Shown here in pieces: positions 12,401 through 22,338 of a stretch of DNA of 64,000 nt. Under the pieces are notes generated by a model. It was not told where the DNA came from. It did not search any database and saw only the letters and a list, made by a program, of their open reading frames with translations. Positions within the stretch are counted from its first letter, which is position 1, and the number at the start of each line of letters is the position of its first letter. The translations under genes were made by a program, and so were the position numbers. The stretch spans positions 619,109-683,108 of the forward strand of contig NC_019863.2 of the NCBI RefSeq assembly GCF_002234675.1, written 5' to 3'. Source of the stretch: Oryzias latipes. Its lineage: Eukaryota > Chordata > Actinopteri > Beloniformes > Adrianichthyidae.

Positions 12401-15400
12401 GCCTTCAGTGTCGTACTTTAGGGGCGGCCGTGGTGTAGCGGTAGGGCGGTCGACCCATGATCGTAAGAGTGCAGGTTCGATTCCCGCCTTGCATGCCCAT
12501 GTGTCGAAGTGTCCTTGGGCAAGACACTGAACCCCACCTTGCCTCTGGTGGGAGGTTGGCGCCAGTGTTCGGCAGCGGAGCCGCCATCAGTGTGTGAATG
12601 TGTGTGTGTGCATGGGTGAATGCGACTGTGACTGTAAAGCGCTTTGGGCCTTCGTAAAAAGGTAGAAAGCGCTATATAAGTATACGCCATTTACTTTGCC
12701 TTCGGTGTCGTACTTTGTCTTCAGTGTCGTACTTTGTCTTCAGTGTCGTACTTGGTTTTCAGTGGAATACTTTGTCTTCGGTGTCGTACTTTGCCTTCGG
12801 TGTCGTACTTTGCCTTCGGTGTCGTACTTTGCCTTCGGTGTCGTACTTTGCCTTCGGTGTCGTACTTTGCCTTCAGTGTCGTACTTTGCCTTCAGTGTCG
12901 TACTTTGTCTTCAGTGTCGTACTTTGCCTTCGGTGTCGTACTTTGTCTTCGGTGTCGTACTTTGCCTTCGGTGTCGTACTTTGCCTTCGGTGTCGTACTT
13001 TGCCTTCGGTGTCGTACTTTGCCTTCGGTGTCGTACTTTGCCTTCAGTGTCGTACTTTGTCTTCAGTGTCGTACTTTGTCTTCAGTGTCGTACTTTGCCT
13101 TCAGTGTCGTACTTTGTCTTCAGTGTCGTACTTTGCCTTCAGTGTCGTACTTTGTCTACAGTGTCGTACTTTGCCTTCTGTGTCGTACTTTGTCTTTAGT
13201 GTGTCAAAATGCTGCAGCTCTATCTTAATCTCCACAGATACAGTTTCTACATCCACTGCTAACGGGTTAGGAAGCAATTTAAAAATTCCTTTTTGTTTTT
13301 CAAAGTTACCACAGTGCCATCTTTGATGATATTCTTTCATTACGGCCACATTTCCTCCACAAATGAGACATATTGGTTTAGCAGTCATTTCAGAAACATT
13401 TATCCTGCCTCCGGTCCGTTTTATTGCGTCTGTTTTCAGAATCAACTTCTTCTCTTGTGCATTGCGAGGGTCAGCAGAAGTGTTTACCGGGGCAGCTGTA
13501 GCGATGCATTATGGGATCTGTAGTTGATATGTTATCAGCGCTACGTTTCGTGCTACGTTTTAATAACAACAATATAAAATGGTCTGACGGGCCGGATGTG
13601 CCCCGCAGGCCTTGACTTTGCCACGTGCTCTAAAGCTTCTGTTTTCTGGTATGTACCGGTTCTCTGGTAGAGGTCGGTGGCTTTTTCAGCGCCAGCTGTT
13701 GTCCTGGAGCTGCTGCCATGTCTCCTGCACTGTGCACTCTGTGCCAAGGCCAGAAGTCCTTCAATCCTCAGAAGAATTACCACTGTGAGACGTCTCAAAA
13801 TGAACCCTTCTACAGCAACCAGGGAGCGCTCAGGTGAGCTTAGTATTGTTTTCTAACAGCTTGTTATTTGTACTTTGTTAGAAATTAAATTATGAAATGT
13901 CAAACTAAGACCTCTGTATTTTTTACCAGTTCCTTTTTTTGGCTTCATTGTTTTGACAAAAAACATTTTGTTGTTTTTTTCCTTGTAGATGTCTCAGAAG
14001 TGGAGCAGGTGATGTTGCATTTGTGGACCATTTAGCTCTTGAAAGCATAGACGGTAATAACACTAACATTTTTCTTTATTGTTTTGTAACACAGCTAAAT
14101 CCCTAATTGAAAAGAGATTATAATGCAGCATTGAGATCTTTTCTATTTCAACACATTCAGCTGCCTCATATTTCTTTCTTAATTAAAAAAAAAAGAAAAG
14201 GGATAAAAAGTTACATGGAAATCAGAAACCGAATATGGGACATAATTCTTGCATTACACTTAAAATAACAGCCATACTGCTTTTTGTAGAATAGAAATTA
14301 ATTAGACAATAGGTAGACAATTGGTATTTATATAGAAGAGAAGCTACAATTCTTAGTTTAAAACCATACCGTTTGTTACAACACTGAACCAAATCATGAT
14401 TTGTTGCCACCATATTACATTTGTTAGCCTTTCTATGTTGAAAGTGCTAAATTCAGTGTAATTAATATTGTTTTATTACATCATACTTGCCTCTCTAATG
14501 GACAGACACTACTCCTTCTTCCTGTCTCTGTTTTTCAGGGATCGACAGGGACATGTTCAGGCTGCTGTGCCCTGATGGCACACAAGCTCCTGTCAGCCGT
14601 TACCGCAGCTGTAATCTGGGTCGCGGTCCAGGAGGGGCGGTGGTCACTAGATATAATTTTCGGAAAGTTTCTCGCAAGTTTCTGTTAGCTGTGCAGGTAT
14701 TTTTCTTCTCGTATTGTGGGTTTTGCCCTCAAATGCCCTCACTGTCTTCTTGCTGCCTTTCAAACTGTTTTCCTTCAGTTGTTGTTTGGTCGACATGGAA
14801 GGGAAAGGCAGCGTTTCCAGCTCTTCAGCTCCGACGCCTTTGGAGAGAGCGACCTTCTCTTCAGAGATTCGACCCACAAACTGGCTGTTGTGCCGGACGA
14901 CATGGATGTCAGCCAAGTGCTGGGGCTGGATTATGTAGCGCTCCTTAAGGGTCTTGGACATGAAGGTCTTTATGCTTTCAGACAGTATTGATGTTAAGAG
15001 ACGGAACAGATGTGAACCCACGTGTGTGCAGGAAGCTCCCTGGAGGACAGCGTCATGCGATGGTGCTGCATCAGCCATGCCGAGCAGAAAAAATGTGAGC
15101 AGTGGGCTCTGAGCATAAAGTCCGACCCGCTGGTGTGCATCCGAGCAGCCTCCATGCGGGACTGCATTGAAAAGATTAAAGTAAGTTTAGAGGCTTTCAG
15201 AAATGACTGCAGTTGCTGTGAAAGGAGCTGAACGCCATGTGTCATCACCACAGAGGAATGAGGTGGACGCCGTCTCCCTGGATGCCACCCACTCCTACAT
15301 CGCAGGGAAATGTGGTCTGGTCCCTGTTGTGACAGAGTATTATGGTATTGTGGTTAAATGAAGTATTTATCCCCAAAGTCACAGCATTTACTTTGTTTTG

Positions 15401-17746
15401 GCCTAGGATTAAATTGACTAACACAATAGGACCTTTTTTTATTATTATTATTATTTGATGCTGGTTCAAATCGTGTCTGGGTCCTCTCTGTGTGGAGTTT
15501 GGATGTTGTGGGTCTTCTTTAAAGGAGTTTCCTCCTATAGTCCAGAAACCTCCTTCCTGGGCTGATCGGTGAATCTTAGTTGCCCTTCGGGGTCCATGTG
15601 AGTGCGGCGCTGCCACAGACTGGTGATCTTTTCCGGGTGGACCCCGCCTTTCCCCAACAATAGCTGGGTTGGCCCCAGAGATTTAGATTTAGATTTAGAA
15701 GATGGATGCAAATACACTATGTTACCAAAAGCCCAGTGAGAATGTTTAACTGAATTTTTTAACCCAAGCTATCCTTGTTTTCCTCGCTCGGTGTCTTGTT
15801 CCGGGTCCCCCAGGCTGCCCGGCCTGGTGTGCCCACGTTGGGCGCATTGGACCAGGGGGTTGGGGGTCTGTGGGGCGGGAGGTGCTGGGAATGAGTTGTG
15901 ATGTTTAGATGCTAACACCCCGGCCAGTGGGAGGACAGGGAGGACGGCGCCTTCTGGGTTCTCTCTTCTTTACCTTTTTAGAATCATTTCTCTTTTATTT
16001 GTCTTTGTGTGTTTTATGACGGGCTTATTCTAGTATTTTACTGCATGTGTGAGGATTGCTGTTTTTGCATTCTTGTTTGTTTTATGTACAGCACCTTGAG
16101 CTGTTCTTTTTTTTCATGAAAGGTGCTTTAGAAATAAATAAATTACGGTAGTTTGAATGTGCTAATAAATATAATATTGATTAGTGTCTTTTGTAATTTC
16201 TTTATTTCTTTCAGGGAGTAAATGTGTTGATGATAAAAGAGGGCTTCACTTTGAGGCTGATGGTAGGATGGAAACAGACCCTAACAAGCAGTGAGTTGAA
16301 GGCCACTGCTCCAGCTGATGGGACTGTTTTGTTGTTGTTTTTGCCCCTCAGTCTTGCCCTCACTGGTGGCAGTAGCACTGGCAAAGCGTTCCAGTCGGAA
16401 CGTCTTCATGGGGAATCTGGAGGGCTGCCGTTCCTGTCACAGCTACCTTTACAGCCCGGCAGGCTGGCTGCTGCCATACAGACATGCGTTAAGCCCGACA
16501 CATAACGGCAGCTCCTCCTGTGATCCGACCCGAGGTACCAGCTCCTCTCATCTCTTTCAGCTCTGCTCTCTGCATGCGTTCAGCCCGGCTGCAGTATCAA
16601 GGCGGGTCTGTGTCTTTTCAGTCTACAAAGAGCTCTTTTGGAAAGGCTGTCTTCCTGGCTCTGTGGGGAATCTGTGCAAAGTTTGCATGGGAGGCACAGG
16701 GGAGGCTGCAACCAAGCGCTGCACTGACAACCACAACGAGCGTTACTATGGCAACATGGGTGCCTTAAGGTACTCTGCTTTTCTGTTTATCAGGACTTTT
16801 TTAGATCTGATGCTAGCGTGAATCCATTTCAAACCCCAGGAAATAGAATTCCTGTGACTAAAAGCTTGATCTTCAAAGAAACCATTGCTTTGTTTAGAAC
16901 TCCTAAATGTTCTGCAAGGTACTACATTTGTCATATTCATCCACATTGAGGTGTCTAGTTGGCGATCCCAATGGGAAAAGCTATGGGGATGTTGCCTTCC
17001 TTGAACAGCACAACCTCCTTGCCAACATCTTAAGTGAGAAACTTCAATTATATACAGATTTAAATCAAAACGAGCCTTGCCAAATATTCAGCGATGCCTC
17101 AATAACAGTGCAGTTGCTATTCAGGCTTGAGCTCCGGCGGCTGGGCGCAGGGATGGACGTCATCGGATTTCGAGCTGCTGTGTGGTGACGGGCGCCGCGC
17201 CACCTTGTCTGACTGGGAGAGCTGTAATCTGGGAGTGATCCCCCCAAACACCATCATGACGCGGCCGGTGCTCGCTGCTCGAGTGTACGACCTCCTCATG
17301 AAGTCACAGGTCAGATCTGTTTGTTTTCTCATTCTTTTTGGGTGTTTCCAAAATGTTCTGTTAAAAATAGTATTCTCTTACATCTGGACATTTGGAGTTG
17401 GAAACTATATATATATTTTTTCCCTCAGGAACCATTGTTTTTAAGACCAAACACAGCTTTTAAGCTTTTTGAGTCTGAGCAATTTGGAGAGAGCGATCTC
17501 CTTTTTAAAGACGCCACAAATTGTTTTGTCCACACAAGTCACATGGACCTCCGCTCCATCCTTGGAGAAGAATTCCACTCTCACCTGGAAAATGTCTTCA
17601 ACTGCACACACTCAGGTGAGGCCACCACCACACACTGATGCTCGCTAAAGGTTTCTGCTCTGACTATCATGACATCTTATTTGTCCATTTTCGTCCCAAC
17701 AGACATCCTAGAGTTCTGTAACCAAGATGTGTGCAGCATTTTCTAA
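6463..17746 (+). CDS. secreted two-lobe transferrin-family protein with degenerate iron sites
   Basis: This complete gene has 17 exons: 6463-6517, 9484-9647, 9845-9944, 10014-10190, 13671-13833, 13989-14053, 14539-14696, 14779-14965, 15032-15180, 15254-15344, 16215-16262, 16352-16534, 16622-16769, about 16952-17033, 17125-17309, 17429-17615 and 17703-17746. It encodes about 728 residues. Exon 1 is a signal peptide ([16 protein letters not shown]). Two transferrin lobes follow: lobe 1 starts at MRWCTVS (residue 22), lobe 2 at MRWCCIS (residue 365). The C-terminus ([13 protein letters not shown]) is serotransferrin-like, without a GPI-anchor tail. By eye alignment to human transferrin, only the ligand Asp remains in each lobe (83, 416). 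Ligand Tyr, Tyr and His positions read Val110, Asn215, Gly274 and Leu457, Asn558, Asn632, and the anion-binding Arg positions read Trp138 and Ser487. It may be an otolith-matrix, melanotransferrin-like or carbonic-anhydrase-inhibitor-like paralogue; the exact orthologue is not settled. Confidence 0.85.
6730..7330. repeat. teleost dispersed repeat in intron 1
   Basis: The start, TTCAATTCAGTTTTATTTGT followed by ATAGCCCAAATTCACAACAACAG within 6735-6780, is a wording common in teleost interspersed repeats. The AT-rich remainder shows no coding signal. The downstream boundary is arbitrary. Confidence 0.45.
7405..9235. repeat. 385-bp tandem repeat with tRNA-like box, split by a LINE fragment
   Basis: Two near-identical 385-bp units run from about 7637 to 8021 and 8022 to about 8435. 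A diverged partial unit precedes them (7405-7636) and another partial unit follows at about 9150-9235. Read on the minus strand each full unit holds a B-box-like GGTTTGATTCCCGG, so the unit may derive from a tRNA-related SINE. The last unit is interrupted at GCTGAAA (about 8441) by a LINE fragment, and the unit resumes at AAATTGTAG (about 9149). Confidence 0.75.
8441..9148 (+). mobile_element. L2/CR1-like LINE 3' fragment
   Basis: Frames contain [40 protein letters not shown] and, after a frame change, [20 protein letters not shown]. This is the C-terminal tail typical of L2/Rex1-like reverse transcriptases of fish. Frameshifts make it a dead copy. It is inserted in the 385-bp tandem repeat. 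Confidence 0.75.
11028..11300 (+). mobile_element. tRNA-derived SINE, copy 1
   Basis: A 273-bp element with A-box-like TGGTGTAGCAGTAGGGCGG and B-box GGTTCGATTCCCG, a GTGTCCTTGGGCAAGACACT body and an AAAGCGCTATATAAGTATAC tail. It differs by a few bases from copies 2 and 3 and sits at the same point of the 19-bp unit as they do. Confidence 0.85.
11668..11940 (+). mobile_element. tRNA-derived SINE, copy 2
   Basis: Same element and same junctions with the 19-bp unit (TCGTACTTTA before, CATTTACTTTGCC after) as copy 1. It lies 640 bp downstream of copy 1 and is essentially identical to copy 3. Confidence 0.85.
12421..12693 (+). mobile_element. tRNA-derived SINE, copy 3
   Basis: Same element and junctions, 753 bp downstream of copy 2. 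The following minisatellite units also repeat those after copy 2, including the rare variant GGTTTTCAGTGGAATAC, which shows that SINE and array were duplicated together. Confidence 0.85.
15470..15720 (+). repeat. degenerate teleost interspersed repeat
   Basis: It contains TGTGTGGAGTTTGGATGTTG, TTTCCTCCTATAGTCC and ACCCCGCCTTTCC with AATAGCTGGGTTGGC. This is the same word order as the better preserved copy at 24110-24420. It lies in intron 10 of the transferrin-like gene and shows no coding signal. Confidence 0.6.
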
Positions 17747-17826
17747 AGGAGGAAGGCCATTGATCCACAAGCCGGTGTTGCTTTTTCATTAACTTTTGAT
17801 CCACATGTTTATTGTTTCCATGTTAA

Positions 17827-18022
17827 CCCTTGTGCTATCCTATAGGCACGTTAACGTTGAGAGTTGGGTCATCTAGACCCACTAGACAGTGCTCTGAACC
17901 TTTTTTCTTCAATGATTTGTGATCTTCACTGGTGTCCATGGATTACATGAAGTCTTTCCACCTTTATCATGGTAGGAAGAACACGTCAATGTGAGGGGGG
18001 GTCATCTAAGATAGCACAAGGG
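17827..18022. mobile_element. piggyBac-like MITE
   Basis: It begins CCCTTGTGCTATC and ends GATAGCACAAGGG, a perfect 13-bp inverted terminal repeat, flanked on both sides by TTAA (17823-17826 and 18023-18026). TTAA is the target site of piggyBac transposases. The 196-bp length leaves no room for a transposase. Relatives are at 24030 and 53305. Confidence 0.8.
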
Positions 18023-18140
18023 TTAAAGGGCCTCTTTCATGCTTTTCTTAATCCGGTCAGGATAAACCATATGCATGTGTATAACATCTTACCTTTGGGA
18101 CACTGAAGAACAATCTTTTTAGGGACACTTTTCCCCCGTT

Positions 18141-18306
18141 GGTTTTCATGGATTGGGAGGGGCTGGTGCTCAAAGAGCAGCTTTGCAGAGGAATACTCAG
18201 AAATGTGTGAATGGATCCAAATACCACTTTGGGGTTTTGTTTTGTAAGAAATTACCATTTAACACTTAGAAGGTCAAAAAAGTAGATTTTGCAAGATACG
18301 GCCCTT
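18141..18306. repeat. dispersed repeat, copy A
   Basis: It shares GATTGGGAGGGGCTGGTGCT, GGAATACTCAGAAA and AAATACCAC(T)TTGGGGTT with 21595-21776. It lies downstream of the transferrin-like gene. No coding capacity or family could be assigned. Bases 18310-19170 hold AT-rich intergenic sequence and the sirt4 upstream region. Confidence 0.7.
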
Positions 18307-19174
18307 AAAGGACCGTTGAGATAACGTGGATCATTAAATTACATAAACAGAACTAAATAGTTGCTAAGTATTTTTGCTTTCATCATAAAGGTTTTCTAAA
18401 CAATGGGATTTATCATCGTAGAATTCTTCAAAGATAAGGAAATACAAGCAAATGCTTTTATCCTATTGTCCAGTGTTTGAGAGTTAACCATAAAAGGTGA
18501 AATCTAATCTGTTCTGTGTTTTATGTTAAGAGTTAGTTTGGCCACATGTTCAATTGTTTCTGCAATATTTACCACTTCTCCATGTATTAAAGCAAATGTT
18601 CAGTTTCTGTTTATACTCATTTCTTATAATTCTGCAGACTAGAAATGCTTTGAATCATTTAACTTTGTAACTATTTTATAATTTTAATGTTATAATTTTT
18701 CTATTATATAAAAAATAGTTTTTAATAATAGGAATGTTAAAACAAGTTAAAATAATAAAGGTAAAGGAATCTGTTAAGGTTTCAAAAGTGTACATGCTTT
18801 AACAGACCGGCTTTGTTTGGTGTTGCAGTTAAAAGAAACTTCCGGTTTCTGTCTGACAAAGGTTCCTCTTTGAGTCTGTTTGGGTGAAATGTTACTCAAT
18901 CGCACTTGACAGCTGTTCACCTGTATCTGCCTCTGTTAAGAGTTCATTTACGGGCAGCGATCCGGAGGTAAAGTAGCTCAGATGCACAGCTGAACCTTTT
19001 ACTGACATGTCGCTTTGCCAACCGCTGGTTATGTTTTCCCGCCCGTGAATCACGGGACAGCTGAACGTTTTGACCAAACTTAACTTCTAGAGAGGATTTT
19101 GTTTTGAGGTCTGCTGAGCTCTGCTGCGTTAAATCGGTCGTTTCTAGGCTGTCACTCGTGCCTGTCCTCCTCAG

Positions 19175-21130
19175 ATGAGACTCCCGTGGCCGATGGTGAC
19201 GCCCCACCCGGCTTCCGTACGGCGGGGAGCCTCCTCGGTCGCTGCCGGTCAGCTGAACTTCGTGCCCCCCTGCAGGACAACAGACGCGCGCTCTCTGGAG
19301 CTGCTGCAGGAGTTCGTCACGCGCGCCCGGCGCATGCTCGTGATCACCGGTGCGGGTCTGTCCACGGAGTCGGGCATCCCGGACTACCGCTCGGAGGGCG
19401 TCGGGCTGTACGCCCGCACCGACCGGAGGCCCATGCAGCATGCGGAGTTCGTCCGCAGCGCGCGGTCCCGCCAGCGGTACTGGGCCAGAAACTTTCTGGG
19501 GTGGCCGCAGTTCTCCTCCCACCAGCCGAACCTGGCGCACAGAGCGCTGCGGCGATGGGAGGAGGGGGGGAAGCTGCACTGGCTGGTCACGCAGAACGTG
19601 GACGCGCTTCACGGCAAAGCGGGACAGAAACGGCTGACGGAGCTGCACGGCTGCGCGCACAGGTCAGGCACGACCCTCTCCAGGTTTACTTTGGTGACCA
19701 ATGCGCATGTGCTCATAAGTTATAATAATAATTATCATTATTAACGTTATTTGGTTCAGGGGTCTGCAACCTTCAAGATCCATTCAAGGATTCAAAAGCC
19801 ATTCGGGTCGATTTGCATCGATACTATTAGAAAAACTATGAATGAACCACTGTTCTATTTATTTTGTATTAAATAAAACATAAAATAACCTTTTTTTAAA
19901 AAAAAAAATACCAAAATACTAACTTTTGATAGAGGATCAATGACGTCCTTTCAAAATAAGACACCCTGTAACACATGGAATCATCATTATGCAGCAAATC
20001 AGTAGTGGTCCATGTGATGTCAGGGGTAATAAAAGAAAAAAAAAACAATCATACACTTTATTTCTTGCTGGTGCACCGTAGCCATAAACTCACAGACCTA
20101 ATTAAGTCAAATCAATCACCTTTATTTTCCTCAAAAAGATGCGCCTTATAATTTAGCGATCTTTATGTACCAAATCTGGTTGCGCTCATCGACCTCAAGC
20201 CTTTTGTTTCGTGGTATACAGCGCTCAAAAATGTGTCGAAACGTTTTAGTATGGTTGTGGAAAACTACAAATCCTCGCCGCTTCACGGATTGTTGGAGCA
20301 TTATGGGTACTGTAGTCCATTGCCTCCCAGAGAAATTAACATGAATAAATGTTCAGCTAATCTTAGTCTTCTGTTCCACTTGTTGCACCTTATAGTCCAA
20401 TAACACAAACCTTTTTTAGATTAAAAATATTTTATTTTCCTTCATCCAGAGAGCCACAATAGAGGGTCAAAGAGCCACACGTGGCTCCAGAGCTGAAGGT
20501 TGCCGATCCCTGAACTAAACGAGACAATAGGTGAAGAATCTCTACAGATTCAGTGCCACCGGCATCAACAGTGCTGAGGTCTGCATTCTCATTCTGAACA
20601 TGTCCTCATAGGGTGGTTTGCCTGAGCTGCAGTGCTGTCACACCCAGGGAAGACCTGCAGGGAAGATTCGTAGCCATCAACCCAGAGTGGAGCGCTCAGG
20701 CCGGCGCCGTGGCTCCGGACGGGGATGTCTTTTTAGAGGACGAGCAGGTGCTGAACTTCAGGGTTCCCTCCTGCCAGAACTGCGGCGGCATACTGAAGCC
20801 AGAAGTCACCTTTTTTGGAGACACCGTCTCCAAAACCACCGTGGAGTTCGTCCATGGCAGACTTGCAGAGTCAGACTCCGTACTGGTCGTTGGCTCCTCC
20901 TTGCAGGTCCAGACAGACACAAAGGCACTGAAGGTGGATCGCTTCTCTGGAATTCACTTCTTTCTTTCTGTCCACAGGTGTATTCAGGATACAGGTTTTT
21001 ACTAGCAGCCAGTGACAGAAAGCTGCCTGTCGCCATCCTCAACATCGGACCCACTAGAGCGGACCACCTGGCCAAGCTGAAAGTGAGCGGCCGCTGTGGA
21101 GAAGTCCTGTCAGCTGTTCAGCTCCTCTGA
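19175..21130 (+). CDS. sirt4: NAD-dependent sirtuin 4, mitochondrial
   Basis: SIRT4 is a class II sirtuin of the mitochondrial matrix with NAD-dependent ADP-ribosyl, lipoamidase and deacylase activities that restrain glutamate and pyruvate use. Three exons (19175-19662, 20612-20906, 20978-21130) encode 311 residues. Visible motifs are the NAD loop [17 protein letters not shown] (59-75), QNVD (140-143), the catalytic His in ELHG (158), zinc-binding Cys pairs C166/C169 and C217/C220, and [11 protein letters not shown]. The N-terminus is basic and free of acidic residues, fitting a mitochondrial targeting peptide. The ATG directly follows CTCCTCAG, so an upstream untranslated exon may splice there. 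Length equals that of the mammalian protein (about 314). A non-autonomous DNA element fills most of intron 1. Nothing looks broken. Confidence 0.95.
19757..20512. mobile_element. hAT-like non-autonomous element in sirt4 intron 1
   Basis: It opens CAGGGGTCTGCAACCTTCA and closes with the inverse of CAGGGATCGGCAACCTTCA, about 19 bp of terminal inverted repeat of the CAGGGGTC(G/T)GCAACC type known from hAT-Charlie-like elements. No transposase reading frame remains. Flanking octamers do not match clearly. Confidence 0.75.
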
Positions 21131-21594
21131 GGCCGTGGGAGTCAGATCATTTGGACTCTGTTAGGAAACACTACCTCTGTTAAAATGGAGTCACAGTTTT
21201 CTGAAGGAAGCAGAGAGAATGTATGAATCAATCCTGTCTTAGTTAAAAATGGACTTGGTGCTGTTACTTTTAAGACCTTGATTTCCTGAATTCTTTCTCA
21301 ACGCCTCGATCTCTGAGGCTCCGCCTTTCTCTCCTTGTGGGTGCCACCCATTTCATGACATCATCCTAGAGTCGGCCTCAGCAGTGTGTCTGCCTTTCCC
21401 CCACCAAAACAAACATTTGAACTTCTACAAAGATGGACGTGCGTATTGTGCTTATACAGGGAAAGGGTTGAGCTGATCACCCACAGAGAAAGTGGGCGTG
21501 TGTGTTAGTCTGGGGGTGGGGCTGGCAGCGCAGACTCTTCCTGGAAGGGGCTGTTCTCACTGGTCTACGTCGGCTTTCAGAAGCGGTGTGTTTT

Positions 21595-21776
21595 CGTGGA
21601 TTGGGAGGGGCTGGTGCTCAGAAAGCAGGTTTATATAGGAATACTCAGAAAGATGTGACTGGATCAAAATACCACTGTGGGGTTGTTTTTAGCGAGGAAT
21701 GAACATTATAAAACACTCCGGTGTTTTATAATAATCAACTCGAAAAAGTTGATTTTGCCTGTTATAGACCCTTTAA
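21595..21776. repeat. dispersed repeat, copy B
   Basis: This is the second copy of the repeat at 18141-18306 in the same orientation. Between the sirt4 stop and 22060 I see only 3' flank and this repeat. A short ORF at 21822-22004 has no recognisable similarity. Confidence 0.7.
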
Positions 21777-22338
21777 GAGTCCTTATTTGCTTATTAATAA
21801 TTCTTTTTATTTCAAATAGAAATGATCAACGACTGTAAGAAGTTTCCAACAGTTAGCTGCTGTTACAGAAACCATCTGCTTTATTTCTGTGACTCCCTTT
21901 TCCTGTTGGAAAAAGAGCACATCTGTGACGTAGAAATGTTTTACCACCTTGAACCGTTCCTGAGCCAAGGCACACCACCAACTGAAAAACCCCTGAAACC
22001 CTGAGTGCATTACCAATGTACTATCATTACAGTGTCTCAAAGGGCCTACACCATGCACAATCAACGACGTAAAGAAGCAAGCTCACCTCGATCGGTCACA
22101 GTACAGTTCATGATGCAGGTTTTCAGGTAGAACATGTGGAGGGCTTCAATGGATGCAGCAGTCGTGAAAAAAAAGAAGTTACGACTCGTTGAAGATCTGA
22201 CCGTTTGAGAGAGACAAAATGGTAGTGAGGGTTCGGAGGTGGATGCAGAGAGGGAGAAACAAGAACGAAGAGGAGCAGCATTTAAACAGTTCATTAAACA
22301 AAAAGGGCTCCAGGTTAGCACTCTTCCTGAGCAACCAG

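Larger units (their letters stand above)
10739..13203. repeat. 19-bp minisatellite in four blocks
   Basis: The unit is TTCAGTGTCGTACTTTGTC with variants (GTCTTCA or GCCTTCG). Blocks lie at about 10739-11027, 11301-11667, 11941-12420 and 12694-13203, separated by three copies of one SINE. Because 19 is not a multiple of 3 and the unit has no stop in any forward frame, long overlapping ORFs of [19 protein letters not shown] type appear. They are artefacts of the repeat. Confidence 0.95.
10203..13627 (-). mobile_element. hAT-like DNA transposon relic
   Basis: The left end reads CAGGGGTGTCAAACTC and the right end, inverted, CACGTGGCAAAGTCAAGG, an imperfect terminal inverted repeat. Flanking octamers GTCTACAG (10195) and CTCTAAAG (13628) agree at 6 of 8 positions and resemble the TCTA-containing target sites preferred by hAT-Charlie elements. 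On the minus strand at 13445-13180 an ORF shows a BED-type zinc finger start: [20 protein letters not shown], followed by [10 protein letters not shown] and a His pair. The interior is dominated by a 19-bp minisatellite. It lies in intron 4 of the transferrin-like gene. Confidence 0.65.

Noticed and set aside
11012-12690. Identical small minus-strand ORFs of 60 and 90 codons, three times
   Set aside because: They lie wholly within the three SINE copies and reflect SINE identity, not a gene family.
10597-13326. Long overlapping ORFs encoding [16 protein letters not shown] repeats (up to about 200 codons)
   Set aside because: They arise because the 19-bp unit lacks stops in all forward frames; all three frames give the same peptide repeat and the blocks are interrupted by SINEs.
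18944-19660. 238-codon minus-strand ORF opposite sirt4 exon 1
   Set aside because: It is a shadow of the GC-rich sirt4 coding strand; residues are arginine- and proline-rich with no domain.
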